From contig JAJCZV010000018.1 in the NCBI GenBank assembly GCA_029262175.1, positions 20,129 through 84,128 of the forward strand: a DNA stretch of 64,000 nt, written 5' to 3'. Positions 34,749 to 43,257 of the stretch are shown piece after piece. A program made the translations under genes and the position numbers. Below the pieces are notes generated by a model that saw only the letters and a program-made list of their open reading frames with translations, ran no database searches and was not told the origin of the DNA. How positions within the stretch are numbered: the first letter of the stretch is position 1; the number at the start of each line of letters is the position of its first letter. The DNA is from Gemmatimonadota bacterium. GTDB taxonomy: Bacteria > Gemmatimonadota > Gemmatimonadetes > Palauibacterales > Palauibacteraceae.

Positions 34749-34778
34749 GTCTCTACTATATTGACGGAGAGTAGAGAC
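34749..34778. promoter_or_regulatory. Inverted repeat in a divergent promoter region
   Basis: GTCTCTACT (34749-34757) and AGTAGAGAC (34770-34778) are a perfect 9-bp inverted repeat with a 12-bp spacer. Hexamers like -10 boxes overlap it on both strands (TATATT on plus at 34757, TATAGT on minus). It lies 61 bp before the HerA start and 49 bp before the Cys-rich gene, so it is a candidate shared operator. Confidence 0.5.
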
Positions 34779-34826
34779 CTTCGATACCCGATGGACGTTC
34801 AGGTCGCAACCTGGAAAGAGAGCAGA

Positions 34827-35024
34827 ATGGCAGCATATACGTGTGACAAGTGCGGGATGAGCGTCGGCACCATGACCTGTGGGGAGTGCGGAGTCGAGTT
34901 GGCGCATGAAACGCTCACCAAGGACGATGGCTCTTCCGTCCACGTCTCGAAGTGTCCCGGCGGACACGGCATGGTGAAGTCTCCGATGTGCTGTGGTCAG
35001 GACATGGCCTGCTCCACCGCTTGA
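34827..35024 (+). CDS. Cys-rich zinc-ribbon-like small protein
   Basis: 65 aa. Two CxxC pairs (CDKCGMSVGTMTCGEC) and further cysteines in VSKCPGGHG and MCCGQDMACS suggest a zinc or iron site. GGAAAGAGAG lies upstream of ATG 34827; an extended upstream reading to 34761 is unlikely. Similar short Cys-rich proteins occur widely without known function. It is divergent from the HerA-like gene across the inverted repeat. Confidence 0.75.
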   Translation: MAAYTCDKCGMSVGTMTCGECGVELAHETLTKDDGSSVHVSKCPGGHGMVKSPMCCGQDMACSTA

Positions 35025-35223
35025 CGGTTTGCTTCGGGCGTCCGAAGCCAGTTTCGCTCCCGGCGTCCTGAGCCGACCTGGTCGCGCGTTGTCTATTTGG
35101 TCGCGGGGGTCTCTCGGAACGTAGGCCTAGGCCGAGGGGTTCTTAGGGCGGGCCCGATCGTTACCTTTCGGTGTGAAACGGGTGCGAATCGGGTGTGGAA
35201 AACTCTGAATAGCTGGAAATCGC

Positions 35224-36042
35224 GTGCGCTTGCTTCAATCCCACATATTTCGCAGTGCGTCGACCGCCCTGGGGCTTACTGCCCTCCTGGCGATCGTGGC
35301 GCCTCTCGAAGGCCAGTCAGACCCGCCTGAGGGTCGCCGATCCGCCGTCCTCGTGGGACAGGTCGTCAGCTCCTCGACGGGGCAACCGGTCGAAGGCGCG
35401 GTGGTCCACCTCTTGAGTTCCGGTTACGGCGCGTTGACCGATGTCGAGGGGAATTTCCGTATCCCCCAGACCTGGGCCGGCCCCGACACGATCGAAGTCC
35501 GGTTTATCGGGTATACGCCCGGCCAACAGCCGATCGACCTCGTGCCCGACGAGACGACCCGCGTCACCCTACTGCTCAGCTCCACGGTGGTCCGGATCGC
35601 TGACCTCACGGTCGAGATTCGTCAGACGAGGCGGGCGCGGAACTTACAAGGGTTCGCGTATCGCATGGATCGCGGGTTTGGCCAGTACTTCACGCCCAAA
35701 GAGATCATCCGCCGAAACCCTCGACTGCCGAGCGACCTGCTACGAGGGATGCCCGGGGTCAGCGTAGGCCCCGTGCAATACGGAAGGGCGCAGGTGCGTA
35801 TGGGTAAGGGGGGCAACCTCCAGTGCCCGCCCGCGGTCTTTCTCGACGGCATGTATCAGGGCGGGCTGGACCTCGACGACATTCCCAAAGAAGACTTGGG
35901 GGCCGTCGAGGTGTATCGCCGCGACACCGAGACGCCGCTCGAATTCTTACGTCCGAGCTCGACCTGCGGAGCCATCGTGATCTGGACTCCCGACGGGGCC
36001 GGATTCCTCGACTGGGCTGGAGATCTGCCAGAACCCTTCTGA
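35224..36042 (+). CDS. TonB-plug protein without a barrel
   Basis: 272 aa, GTG start. Signal peptide, then a carboxypeptidase-regulatory-like domain (about 42-125: GQVVSSSTGQPVEGAVVHLLSS) and a TonB-receptor plug-like region (PSDLLRGMPGVSVGP, AVFLDGMYQGG, AVEVYRRD) ending in GAIVIWT. The protein stops where a receptor would begin its beta-barrel. Plug-only proteins of this build are common in Gemmatimonadota-type genomes. Function unknown; it may bind ligands or partner a separate barrel. Confidence 0.8.
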   Translation: MRLLQSHIFRSASTALGLTALLAIVAPLEGQSDPPEGRRSAVLVGQVVSSSTGQPVEGAVVHLLSSGYGALTDVEGNFRIPQTWAGPDTIEVRFIGYTPGQQPIDLVPDETTRVTLLLSSTVVRIADLTVEIRQTRRARNLQGFAYRMDRGFGQYFTPKEIIRRNPRLPSDLLRGMPGVSVGPVQYGRAQVRMGKGGNLQCPPAVFLDGMYQGGLDLDDIPKEDLGAVEVYRRDTETPLEFLRPSSTCGAIVIWTPDGAGFLDWAGDLPEPF

Positions 36043-36076
36043 CGTCCCGCCACCTGTCGACTGATGCAGCGCTCGG

Positions 36077-36496
36077 TTAAACGCTGGGTTCGCCGTTCAG
36101 CGTGAGCGACCACTCGAGCTCGATATCCTGTCTCAACGAGTGGAACACCGAACAGTATTTCTCGAAGGATAGACGCACGGCACGACGTGCCTTCGACTCG
36201 TCGACAGCTCCGGTCAAGTTGAAGTCGAACTGCAGGCGCTTCACGAATCGCGGCGGCTGCTCGGCTCGTTCCGCGTGCGTCGTAACCGACAAGCCCGTCA
36301 TCGGCTCCCTGCCCTTTTCCAGAATAAACACGACGTCGATCGCCGCGCAGGCTGCAACCGATTCCAATAGGAGACCCACGGGGCTGGGTCCCACTTCCTG
36401 ATCTCCATCGATGGCCGTCTCGAAGCCCGCGCGGTGCCCGGTGAACTTCAGCCCGCTGGACCAGTCGACGCGAATCTCATCCATTGCCTCTGCCAT
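36077..36496 (-). CDS. OsmC/Ohr family protein
   Basis: 139 aa. OsmC-like fold: GPSPVGLLLESVAACAAIDVVFILEKGR holds the cysteine-bearing helix, with only the first of the two redox cysteines seen in peroxidase members, so it may act on other substrates. The start ATG 36496 follows AGGAG by seven bases. Cytoplasmic. Family sure, activity uncertain. Confidence 0.88.
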   Translation of the reverse strand: MAEAMDEIRVDWSSGLKFTGHRAGFETAIDGDQEVGPSPVGLLLESVAACAAIDVVFILEKGREPMTGLSVTTHAERAEQPPRFVKRLQFDFNLTGAVDESKARRAVRLSFEKYCSVFHSLRQDIELEWSLTLNGEPSV

Positions 36497-36630
36497 ATCG
36501 CACTCCTTGAAGTCCTCGAACGCGTGGAGATGGGTTCGCCCGGCCCGGCTCACGAGCACGGGAGGCACCCGACCGCCCCAACCTAGCGGTCACGGTTGCG
36601 TGACGCCGTCGACGAGCGCAGCGTGGCGCG

Positions 36631-37941
36631 ATGAAAAACTCCGTTGAGAAGACACGTTCCTGGGGCGCGAGGATCGACCCGTTGCGCTGGTTGGGACCGG
36701 GCTTCGTCCTCGCGGCAACCGCGATCGGAGCGAGTCATCTCGTGCTGGCACCGACAGCCGGCGCTTCGTTCGGTTATGCGCTGCTGTGGGTCATGGTCGC
36801 CAGCCACGTCGTGAAGTATCCCGCGTTCGAGTTTGGTCCACGGTTCGCGATCGCGACCGGCACGTCGCTTCTGGACGGCTACGCACGAGTGCCCGGTCCG
36901 CGGGGATGGGCATTGGCGGTGTTTCTTCTCGGCACCACCGTGCAAGGCGTGACGGTGCTCGCGGGCGTGCTCGGGGTGGCGGCGGCGGTGGCTCACCTCG
37001 CCGTACCGGCGCTCCCGATCCCCGCGTGGAGTCTGATCCTGGGGCTGGTGGTGGCCGCGTTTCTCGCCACCGGCGGGTTTGACGCCTTGTCCGCGCTCAG
37101 CAAGTGGATGCTGCTCGGGCTCACCCTCATGACGGTGTTCGCATTCGTGAGCAAGCCGCCCGGGCCCGGCTTCCTGACCGGCCTGGTCACCCCCTCGATT
37201 CCGCCGGCTTCCGTCGTCCTATTCGCCGCGGTCATCGGCTGGATGCCAACCGGGGTCGACGTCGCCGTGTGGCACAGCATGTGGGCCTTGGAGCGCCGGG
37301 AGACCTGGGCGGTCCGTGGTGCATCGAAGGGAGTGACGGGGAGCCCTCGTCGTCAGGCGCTCGCAGTCGGGCAACTCGATCTGCGACTGGGCTACGGATT
37401 GTCGGCCGTGCTCGCGATCATGTTCGTGGCACTCGGCGCAGAGGTCCTCCGGCCTGCGGGTCTCGACCCAATGCAGGGCGCGGACGTCGCCATCGCGCTG
37501 GCGCGTCTCTACACGGAGAGTCTGGGCGACTGGATCTTTCCCATCTTCATGACGGCCGCGTTTTTCGGGATGTTCTCCACGGCGTATGGCGTGATGGACG
37601 GATTCCCGCGCGCGTTCTCCGAGGGTGTCAGTCGCTTGGTCCCCAAGACGGCGGGTTCGAAGAAGCATCTTCTGTGGGGCTTCTTGTTTGCGACCCTCGC
37701 GTTGGCGATCGCAGAGACGCTTTGGATCCCCAACCCCGTGATCCTGGTCACGATCGCTGCGATCGTGAGCTTCCTGATCGCGCCGATCCTATTCTGCCTC
37801 AACCACTACTGCGTGACGCGGCTCATCGATGAGCCGGAAATGAGGCCGGGCAGAGCGCTGCGGTTGTGGTCGGGGCTGGGCATCCTGGCCGTGACCGCCG
37901 CCAGCGTATTCTATCTCTGGGTGCAGCTCGGGCCGTCCTGA
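36631..37941 (+). CDS. NRAMP-related metal transporter, divergent TM1
   Basis: 436 aa with 11-12 transmembrane helices. LGPGFVLAATAIGASHLVLAPTAGASFGYAL aligns with TM1 of NRAMP, but the metal-binding DPGN is replaced by AIGAS. The TM6 motif is kept in part as GWMPTGVDVAVWHSMW. This pattern belongs to a known NRAMP-like clade whose ions are less well defined. Probably an inner-membrane cation or solute symporter. Confidence 0.85.
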   Translation: MKNSVEKTRSWGARIDPLRWLGPGFVLAATAIGASHLVLAPTAGASFGYALLWVMVASHVVKYPAFEFGPRFAIATGTSLLDGYARVPGPRGWALAVFLLGTTVQGVTVLAGVLGVAAAVAHLAVPALPIPAWSLILGLVVAAFLATGGFDALSALSKWMLLGLTLMTVFAFVSKPPGPGFLTGLVTPSIPPASVVLFAAVIGWMPTGVDVAVWHSMWALERRETWAVRGASKGVTGSPRRQALAVGQLDLRLGYGLSAVLAIMFVALGAEVLRPAGLDPMQGADVAIALARLYTESLGDWIFPIFMTAAFFGMFSTAYGVMDGFPRAFSEGVSRLVPKTAGSKKHLLWGFLFATLALAIAETLWIPNPVILVTIAAIVSFLIAPILFCLNHYCVTRLIDEPEMRPGRALRLWSGLGILAVTAASVFYLWVQLGPS

Positions 37942-37993
37942 CTGGCGGGCCGCGCCGGTTCACGTCAGTCGCGCCGCCAGCCACTCGGACTCC

Positions 37994-39388
37994 CTAACGG
38001 CGGGGCGGCCTAACGAGCGTGGCCCGGAAGACTCTTGCCTCCGCATCGACCTCGATCTCGGCGCCGATAAGTGTCAGTCTGAGGCCCCCCGCCCGGACGC
38101 GTACCGTGTCGTTTGCCTCGCCGCTCTCTTCGATGGCGGGCTCGGGTAGCCCGGTGACGTCGACGCGATCTACGCCGTCGAACATTGGGTGCGGACCCAC
38201 GCCGTGAGTGAGCGCGACATCGTTCAGCACCTCCAGCTCGACTGCGTCGTTTGAAAGTTGGATCCAACGTTCGTGGAGCACGGATCGACTTCCGAGGATA
38301 CGGACGTTTAGCGGATCGAATTGTTTTGGGAACAGGGGGTGGTGTTGTGCGGACACTTCCACGCGCCACGGTCCAGCTCGCTCGAAGGCCACACGCGCGC
38401 GTGCGTCGCGACCCTCCAGCGCCTGAAGATCGGTCCGCGCCACGGCGCGTGCTCGACCGTTCTCGTCGGTAGACGCCGCACAGCGACGGACGCGCACGCC
38501 GCCGATCGCCTCGCCGAGTAGCCCATCCAAACTGGCATCGTTCTCGGCGAGGTCTCCCTTCCAACCGGGCGCGAGGCGGTCGAGGAGCACCGCGATCGCG
38601 TGCCCTGAAACGTAGGCGCGTTCACGGACATCCTCGGGAGGGAACCCGTCGCCGGGCACGACCGGATCTTCGCCCGAAACGAGCGCCTCGACATACCGCG
38701 CGAGCCCCTCACGGAGTTCCGCGCCGCGTTCATACGCGGCGGCCTCGGCGGGCAGTCGGCCGAACCGTGAGCGCCGCTGTCGAAGGAATTCTTGGGCCCA
38801 ACAGAGCTCCCGCACCGAGTCCCGGGCGGTGACGGCTCGTCGTAGCGCCGCCGTCTCGAGTCTCCGCCCGTGCAACGTCGCCAGGGAGCGCACGGGATAG
38901 GTAAACAAGTCCACTTCGTTCGCCGTCCAGCCCGGATGCGAGACGGTCTGGAAGACGTGAAACGCCTCGTGCACGAGCAGCGGCGCGAGCGCCTGCGCAT
39001 CCCAATCCCCGTCTGGCGCGATGATGGTCGCGGTCCACGTGCCGGTGACCTCCGCGGCAGTGTTGGCTTGCAGCTCCGACAACACGGTATCCGCCGCGAA
39101 GATGTGGGAGAATCCGCGGAGTCGGCGGAACGGGGCGGGTGGCGACGGATGCCGGATGAGATAGGTTCCGGCACTGTCGTGGAGCGCAAGCGGGATCTCC
39201 TGCGGGAGGAAGCCGGGCCAGCGAGCCTCCTTGGAGACCGAGTCGTAGGTCTCGAGGACTTCCTCGAGTTCGTTCGACCTAGCGTGGCGACAACCCGCGA
39301 GGGCGAACAGGATCAGGAAAAGGCAGATGAAGGGCCGTGAAACTGCTCCGCGCGACACGACGTATGAGGCCTTAGGAGGTGTAGACAT
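37994..39388 (-). CDS. Lipoprotein with HExxH metallopeptidase-like motif
   Basis: 464 aa. Lipobox LFALAGC follows a hydrophobic signal. LLVHEAFHVFQ gives HExxH, and a downstream acidic helix EGLARYVEALV could supply the third ligand, as in gluzincins. The C-terminal third is beta-rich. ATG 39388 has GAGGA upstream, but GTG 39358 also gives a good signal peptide; with the ATG its start codon overlaps that of the divergent gene on CATG. Peptidase activity is inferred from the motif only. Confidence 0.72.
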   Translation of the reverse strand: MSTPPKASYVVSRGAVSRPFICLFLILFALAGCRHARSNELEEVLETYDSVSKEARWPGFLPQEIPLALHDSAGTYLIRHPSPPAPFRRLRGFSHIFAADTVLSELQANTAAEVTGTWTATIIAPDGDWDAQALAPLLVHEAFHVFQTVSHPGWTANEVDLFTYPVRSLATLHGRRLETAALRRAVTARDSVRELCWAQEFLRQRRSRFGRLPAEAAAYERGAELREGLARYVEALVSGEDPVVPGDGFPPEDVRERAYVSGHAIAVLLDRLAPGWKGDLAENDASLDGLLGEAIGGVRVRRCAASTDENGRARAVARTDLQALEGRDARARVAFERAGPWRVEVSAQHHPLFPKQFDPLNVRILGSRSVLHERWIQLSNDAVELEVLNDVALTHGVGPHPMFDGVDRVDVTGLPEPAIEESGEANDTVRVRAGGLRLTLIGAEIEVDAEARVFRATLVRPPRR

Positions 39389-39671
39389 GTTTGAATTCCT
39401 CGGAGCATTTCTTTGGCTGATCGTCACCGGTATTGCCTCGGTTGGCGGCTACGTGGCCATCAAGAGGTTTGTGCGCGAAAGACTCCGTTTCGTAGAAGGG
39501 GTGCAAAAACCGGGCGTCCCCCTGATTGCGGGCGTCGCAGCCACCGCCCTGGCGATTCCGACGGCGATTTTCCCCATCATCACGCCGTTAACGGCACTCT
39601 TGTTCGGAATCGGGATTGGGTCCGGCGTCGCGGCAGGCCGCCGCGATCTCAAGCAACTTCCCAGCGGCTAA
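39387..39671 (+). CDS. Small membrane protein
   Basis: 94 aa. One N-terminal membrane helix (FLGAFLWLIVTGIASVGGYVA), a basic segment IKRFVRERLRF, and two further hydrophobic stretches. AGGAGG at 39374-39379 is a strong ribosome site before ATG 39387. It is divergent from the lipoprotein gene, with which it may share start-codon bases. Unknown function. Confidence 0.65.
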   Translation: MFEFLGAFLWLIVTGIASVGGYVAIKRFVRERLRFVEGVQKPGVPLIAGVAATALAIPTAIFPIITPLTALLFGIGIGSGVAAGRRDLKQLPSG

Positions 39672-39732
39672 GCCTTTGAGGAGACCGGCAGGCCGTTGGA
39701 GGGACCAGGGCCGCTCCTAGGCCAACGGTAGG

Positions 39733-41157
39733 TCAACGGTCGAGACTCAGGGCCCACAAACCGCTGTTCACGTCCGCAACCCACACGTTGCCGCCCTGGA
39801 GTTGCGGCGCCCAGCTGCACGTACCGCCACCCCGGCAGGTGCCCGAGCCGTCGTACAGCGCCGTCGCCACCACGCGCCCCTGCCGATCCAGATCCCCGAG
39901 CAACTCCCCGCTGACGTCGATCGCATACACCCCCGCCTCGTACCAGCCCACGTAGAGCACCTCCTCCGCCTCGTCGAGCCAGACGTTGTGCGGGGTCGTC
40001 GAAGGGACCGTGAACGTCGCCACCTCGACCGGATTGCTCGGTACACGCGCGTCGACGACATGCAGCTTTCCAGGCGTACTGAAGTCCTCTTCGCCAACGA
40101 ACACATAGCCGCTCGCCGGCCAGTACCAGGCGTTATGAGTGTCTCCGCCGGCGGTCCGAACTCGACCGACTTCGATCGGACCGCTCGGAGATCCTCCCGC
40201 GATCCCGTTGCCGACGTCGAGAATGATCAGGCCGGGATCCCAATGCGATAAAAAGGCCAGCCCGTCGCGTACGTACACGTCGTGCAGGAACTGGCCGAAG
40301 TTCGAACTCGTATCGCCCCCATAGAAGCTCGCGACGATCGACGGGGCCGTCGGGTCGGACGCGTCGATTACACGGAGACCTCCATTCGCGTTCGAACCAT
40401 CCACGGCGGCGTACACGAAGTCGCCATCGATCCACAGGTTGTGCACCCCCGGGTGCATCGAATCGGTGAAGCGCGTGATCACGGTTGGATGAAGCGGATC
40501 AGTCAGATCCAGCAGGGTGATGCCGTTTAGCAGATCGCCTGCATCCTCGTGGCTCAGGGCGGCAAGCCGCCCGTCTTCACGAATCTTGACGTCGTTTACC
40601 GTGCCCGCGTTGACGGTAATGGAGTCCGTTAGGCGGGGGGAAGACGGGCTCGAGATGTCCCACACGTAAATGATGTTTCCGCCCTGCAATCCGGCCGGGC
40701 CGTCGCGAGCGGACCACGTCCCCGTATAGGCGACCGTGCCGTTGACCCAGAGATCCGACGTGAAGCGATCGAAGATGGGGCCGCGCCCCACGACGGTGAA
40801 CGTGCCGCCCGCGAGGCCACGATCGCTAATCGAGACGTCACGCTCGGCCCGAGCGCCTTGCGCTTCCGCCACGATCTTGGCGACACCGGGTTCGTAGGCC
40901 ACGAAACGGCCATCGGTCTCGATGCGACCCGCCGCAGGTGGTTCGACGGACCAATCGATGGTCGCCACAGAGGTGACCCCATCGACCGTGACGCTCGCCG
41001 TGAAGGACGCGACGTCACCCTGGCGGACGGTGGACGGCCCCGCGGCGATCTGAACCATGGCGGCGCCTGGGCCGGGGCCGGCCGCATCGGAGCACCCGCC
41101 GATCATCACAGTACTGGCGAGGCCGATCGTCCAGCTCGCGCATCGAGTCGTTTTCAA
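39733..41157 (-). CDS. Propeller lipoprotein with N-terminal Ig-like domain
   Basis: 474 aa. Lipobox VMIGGC (Cys about 22), then a Big-like domain (about 40-110: VRQGDVASFTASVTVDGVTSVA ending in AKIVAEAQG), then LVIVD-type propeller blades: GGNIIYVWDISSPSSPRL, GGLRVIDASDPTAPSIVA, GKLHVVDARVPSNPVEVA and GVYAIDVSGELLG. No enzymatic motif. Surface or periplasmic binding protein by architecture. Confidence 0.8.
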   Translation of the reverse strand: MKTTRCASWTIGLASTVMIGGCSDAAGPGPGAAMVQIAAGPSTVRQGDVASFTASVTVDGVTSVATIDWSVEPPAAGRIETDGRFVAYEPGVAKIVAEAQGARAERDVSISDRGLAGGTFTVVGRGPIFDRFTSDLWVNGTVAYTGTWSARDGPAGLQGGNIIYVWDISSPSSPRLTDSITVNAGTVNDVKIREDGRLAALSHEDAGDLLNGITLLDLTDPLHPTVITRFTDSMHPGVHNLWIDGDFVYAAVDGSNANGGLRVIDASDPTAPSIVASFYGGDTSSNFGQFLHDVYVRDGLAFLSHWDPGLIILDVGNGIAGGSPSGPIEVGRVRTAGGDTHNAWYWPASGYVFVGEEDFSTPGKLHVVDARVPSNPVEVATFTVPSTTPHNVWLDEAEEVLYVGWYEAGVYAIDVSGELLGDLDRQGRVVATALYDGSGTCRGGGTCSWAPQLQGGNVWVADVNSGLWALSLDR

Positions 41158-41224
41158 CCGCCCTCAGCCTCCGCCGTCTGGTTTGCCCGATCAGCAATCT
41201 ACTAGGGAACGTGGGAGGGGGCCC

Positions 41225-41265
41225 AAATGAAACGACGGCCCGTCGGAAGATCCGAGGGCCGTCGT
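41225..41265 (-). terminator. Intrinsic terminator after the YncE-like gene
   Basis: On the minus strand a 10-bp stem ACGACGGCCC/GGGCCGTCGT (41232-41265), extended inside by TCGGA/TCCGA, is followed by TTCATTT. It starts about 29 nt beyond the stop of the YncE-like gene at 41294. Confidence 0.75.
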
Positions 41266-41293
41266 CACCTAAACTCGAGCGAACTTCGGGCGG

Positions 41294-42340
41294 CTACGGA
41301 TTGCCGTGCCGGCTCCATGCCAAGCCGCTGGGGCCCGAGCCCGCTTCGATCGCTTCGATCATTCTCCTCGTCGCCACATCGATCACGAACACCTGCTGAC
41401 TCACCGGTGACAAAACGTAGGCGTGATGACCGTCGCTCGAGAACCTGATCGAACGAGGTTCCCCCCCGAGCGCGATCTCGCCGAGCACCTCGTGCGAAGT
41501 CGCGTCGAGGACCGTCACTGTGCGACTCCCGCGGTTCGAGACCCACGCTTGATTGTTTCCCGGGTGGAACGAAACTCGAACCGGCTCAATGCCGCCGCTC
41601 GGGAAACGGTCGACCTCTTTCGGTCGTCGTCGCCCCTTGATGAGACTGATGGTGTTGTCGCCGCTGTTTGCCACCCACAAGTCGCGGCCATCGGCCGTGA
41701 GCGCGAGCCCGGTGGGACCCTGCCCCGTAGCGATTCGGGAAGGCACGACGGTGATCCGGTCGATGATCGTGATCGCGTTCGACTCGGTGTTCGAGACATA
41801 CACACGTCGTCCGTCGTGGCTGACGGTGACATTCTCGGAAATCGCGCTCCCGGTCTTCCACAACATCTTCACTTCGCCGGTGTGCGCGTCGAGTTCAACG
41901 ACGCCGCCTTCGGGTTCAGTCGTCATCCACAACCGCTGGCCACGCGTGCCCACGGTGATGCCGCCGAGGTTTCGATAGTCACCGGGTTGGAACACCGCAT
42001 GCACTTGTCGACTTTCCAAATCGAGCACGGTGACGCCGGCGCTCGACGTGCCCGCTGGATCCCAGCTGTAGCTGGTGACGTAGGCGAAACGCCCGTCCGG
42101 GCTCAGCGCGACCCCTCTAGGGTTCGGTCCGGTCGGAAATCGAGCCAGCACACGGTTGTGGATCGGATCGATGAGCACGGCCTCCGCCCCCGTCCCGCTC
42201 AGAACGACGAGCGCGCCGGACTCCTGTGATCGCAGCTCGGCCGCGACGGACGTGCCCTGGGCGTTTAGAGCCTGAGCGCCAGCTAGGACGTAGGCAACGC
42301 CCGCCGCCACTCCTATGAATGCTTTTCTGTTGATATGCAC
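41294..42340 (-). CDS. YncE-like seven-bladed propeller protein, exported
   Basis: 348 aa with a signal peptide (about 1-28, ending ALNAQG). Blade signatures repeat: PNPRGVALSPDGRFAYVTS, ENVTVSHDGRRVYVSNT, TGLALTADGRDLWVANSG and RSIRFSSDGHHAYVLS, as in the YncE/YVTN family. No catalytic motif, probably a binding or scaffold protein of the periplasm. It ends in a clear terminator. Confidence 0.83.
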   Translation of the reverse strand: MHINRKAFIGVAAGVAYVLAGAQALNAQGTSVAAELRSQESGALVVLSGTGAEAVLIDPIHNRVLARFPTGPNPRGVALSPDGRFAYVTSYSWDPAGTSSAGVTVLDLESRQVHAVFQPGDYRNLGGITVGTRGQRLWMTTEPEGGVVELDAHTGEVKMLWKTGSAISENVTVSHDGRRVYVSNTESNAITIIDRITVVPSRIATGQGPTGLALTADGRDLWVANSGDNTISLIKGRRRPKEVDRFPSGGIEPVRVSFHPGNNQAWVSNRGSRTVTVLDATSHEVLGEIALGGEPRSIRFSSDGHHAYVLSPVSQQVFVIDVATRRMIEAIEAGSGPSGLAWSRHGNP

Positions 42341-42471
42341 CGGTTACCACCCCTCCACGACGCTCGGAGCTAAGGACCGATTCGTCCCCAAGAGATCCCG
42401 GGGTCGTCGTAACGTGTGAATATAGCGCCTGTTGGCTCCGAGGTCTCCTGGGAGCGTCCGACGTCCGCTTC

Positions 42472-42523
42472 CGGGGCTTCGCCCCGTGTGGCTCGCTGGA
42501 AGTGCAAGGGCGGGGCCTGGAGC
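42472..42523 (-). other. Two GC-rich hairpins after the GT2 gene
   Basis: On the minus strand GGGGC-CTGGA-GCCCC and, further on, GGGGC-TTC-GCCCC form short hairpins just beyond the stop at 42526. No T tract follows, so they may stabilise or end the transcript but are not typical terminators. Confidence 0.35.
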
Positions 42524-42525
42524 CC

Positions 42526-43257
42526 CTAAATCTGCCGCAGCTGACGAACCAGCTCCAGAGCCTTTTCACCGAACTGGCCCATTCGAACGCTGGGCTCGCC
42601 CCCGTAACGCTCCCGGAAACGGATCGGCACGGCTCCGTGCTCTAACGACGCCTTCTTCAAGAGGACCGCCAGGGCGACGTTCGTAAGAAAGAACGGGTGG
42701 ACCTTCAGGCGTTCGATCGCTGGGAGAAGGGCCGACGTTCGCATCAGGCGATAAGGGGTGTTTGCGTCGATGCACCGCTCGCCGGTCGTCACGAGCAACA
42801 GCATCTTGAGCACACGGCTGGCGAGCACCCGGCGCCAACCGTCGTCGCGTCGGCGCCGCCATCCGTAGATCACGTCGCACTCCTCGCGAAGGCGCCAGAC
42901 GCGGAAGAAGTACTGCGGGTCGCATTGGCCGTCCGAGTCGATCTGAAATACGTGGCGGGCGTTCATCTCGATCGCACGTTCGTATCCGACCAGACAGCTG
43001 GCCCCGTGTCCGCGGTTCGCATGCGAGTGAAGAACGACTCGTTCGCCCAGCTGTTCTCGCAGTCGGGACACGATGTCGGCGCTGCGATCGAGCGAGCCGT
43101 CATCGATCACCAGCATCACGAAATCTTCGGTCCAGTTCTCGATCTCGTGGAACCACTCCCGGATCACTTTGCGGACCGACGGCTGCTCGTTGAAGACGGG
43201 GATCACGACGACGAGTTCTGGGCCGTCAGGTCTCACGGACGGGGACGCGTCAGCCAT
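42526..43257 (-). CDS. Family 2 glycosyltransferase
   Basis: 243 aa. GT-A fold with ELVVVIPVFNEQPSVRKVI, VIDDGSLDRSADI, QIDSDGQCDPQYF (DxD metal site) and a basic RWRRRRDDGWRR-like loop. No C-terminal membrane segment. Start ATG 43257 overlaps the UDP-galactopyranose mutase stop by eight bases. Likely adds a sugar to a lipid carrier or nascent glycan; donor unknown. Confidence 0.88.
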   Translation of the reverse strand: MADASPSVRPDGPELVVVIPVFNEQPSVRKVIREWFHEIENWTEDFVMLVIDDGSLDRSADIVSRLREQLGERVVLHSHANRGHGASCLVGYERAIEMNARHVFQIDSDGQCDPQYFFRVWRLREECDVIYGWRRRRDDGWRRVLASRVLKMLLLVTTGERCIDANTPYRLMRTSALLPAIERLKVHPFFLTNVALAVLLKKASLEHGAVPIRFRERYGGEPSVRMGQFGEKALELVRQLRQI

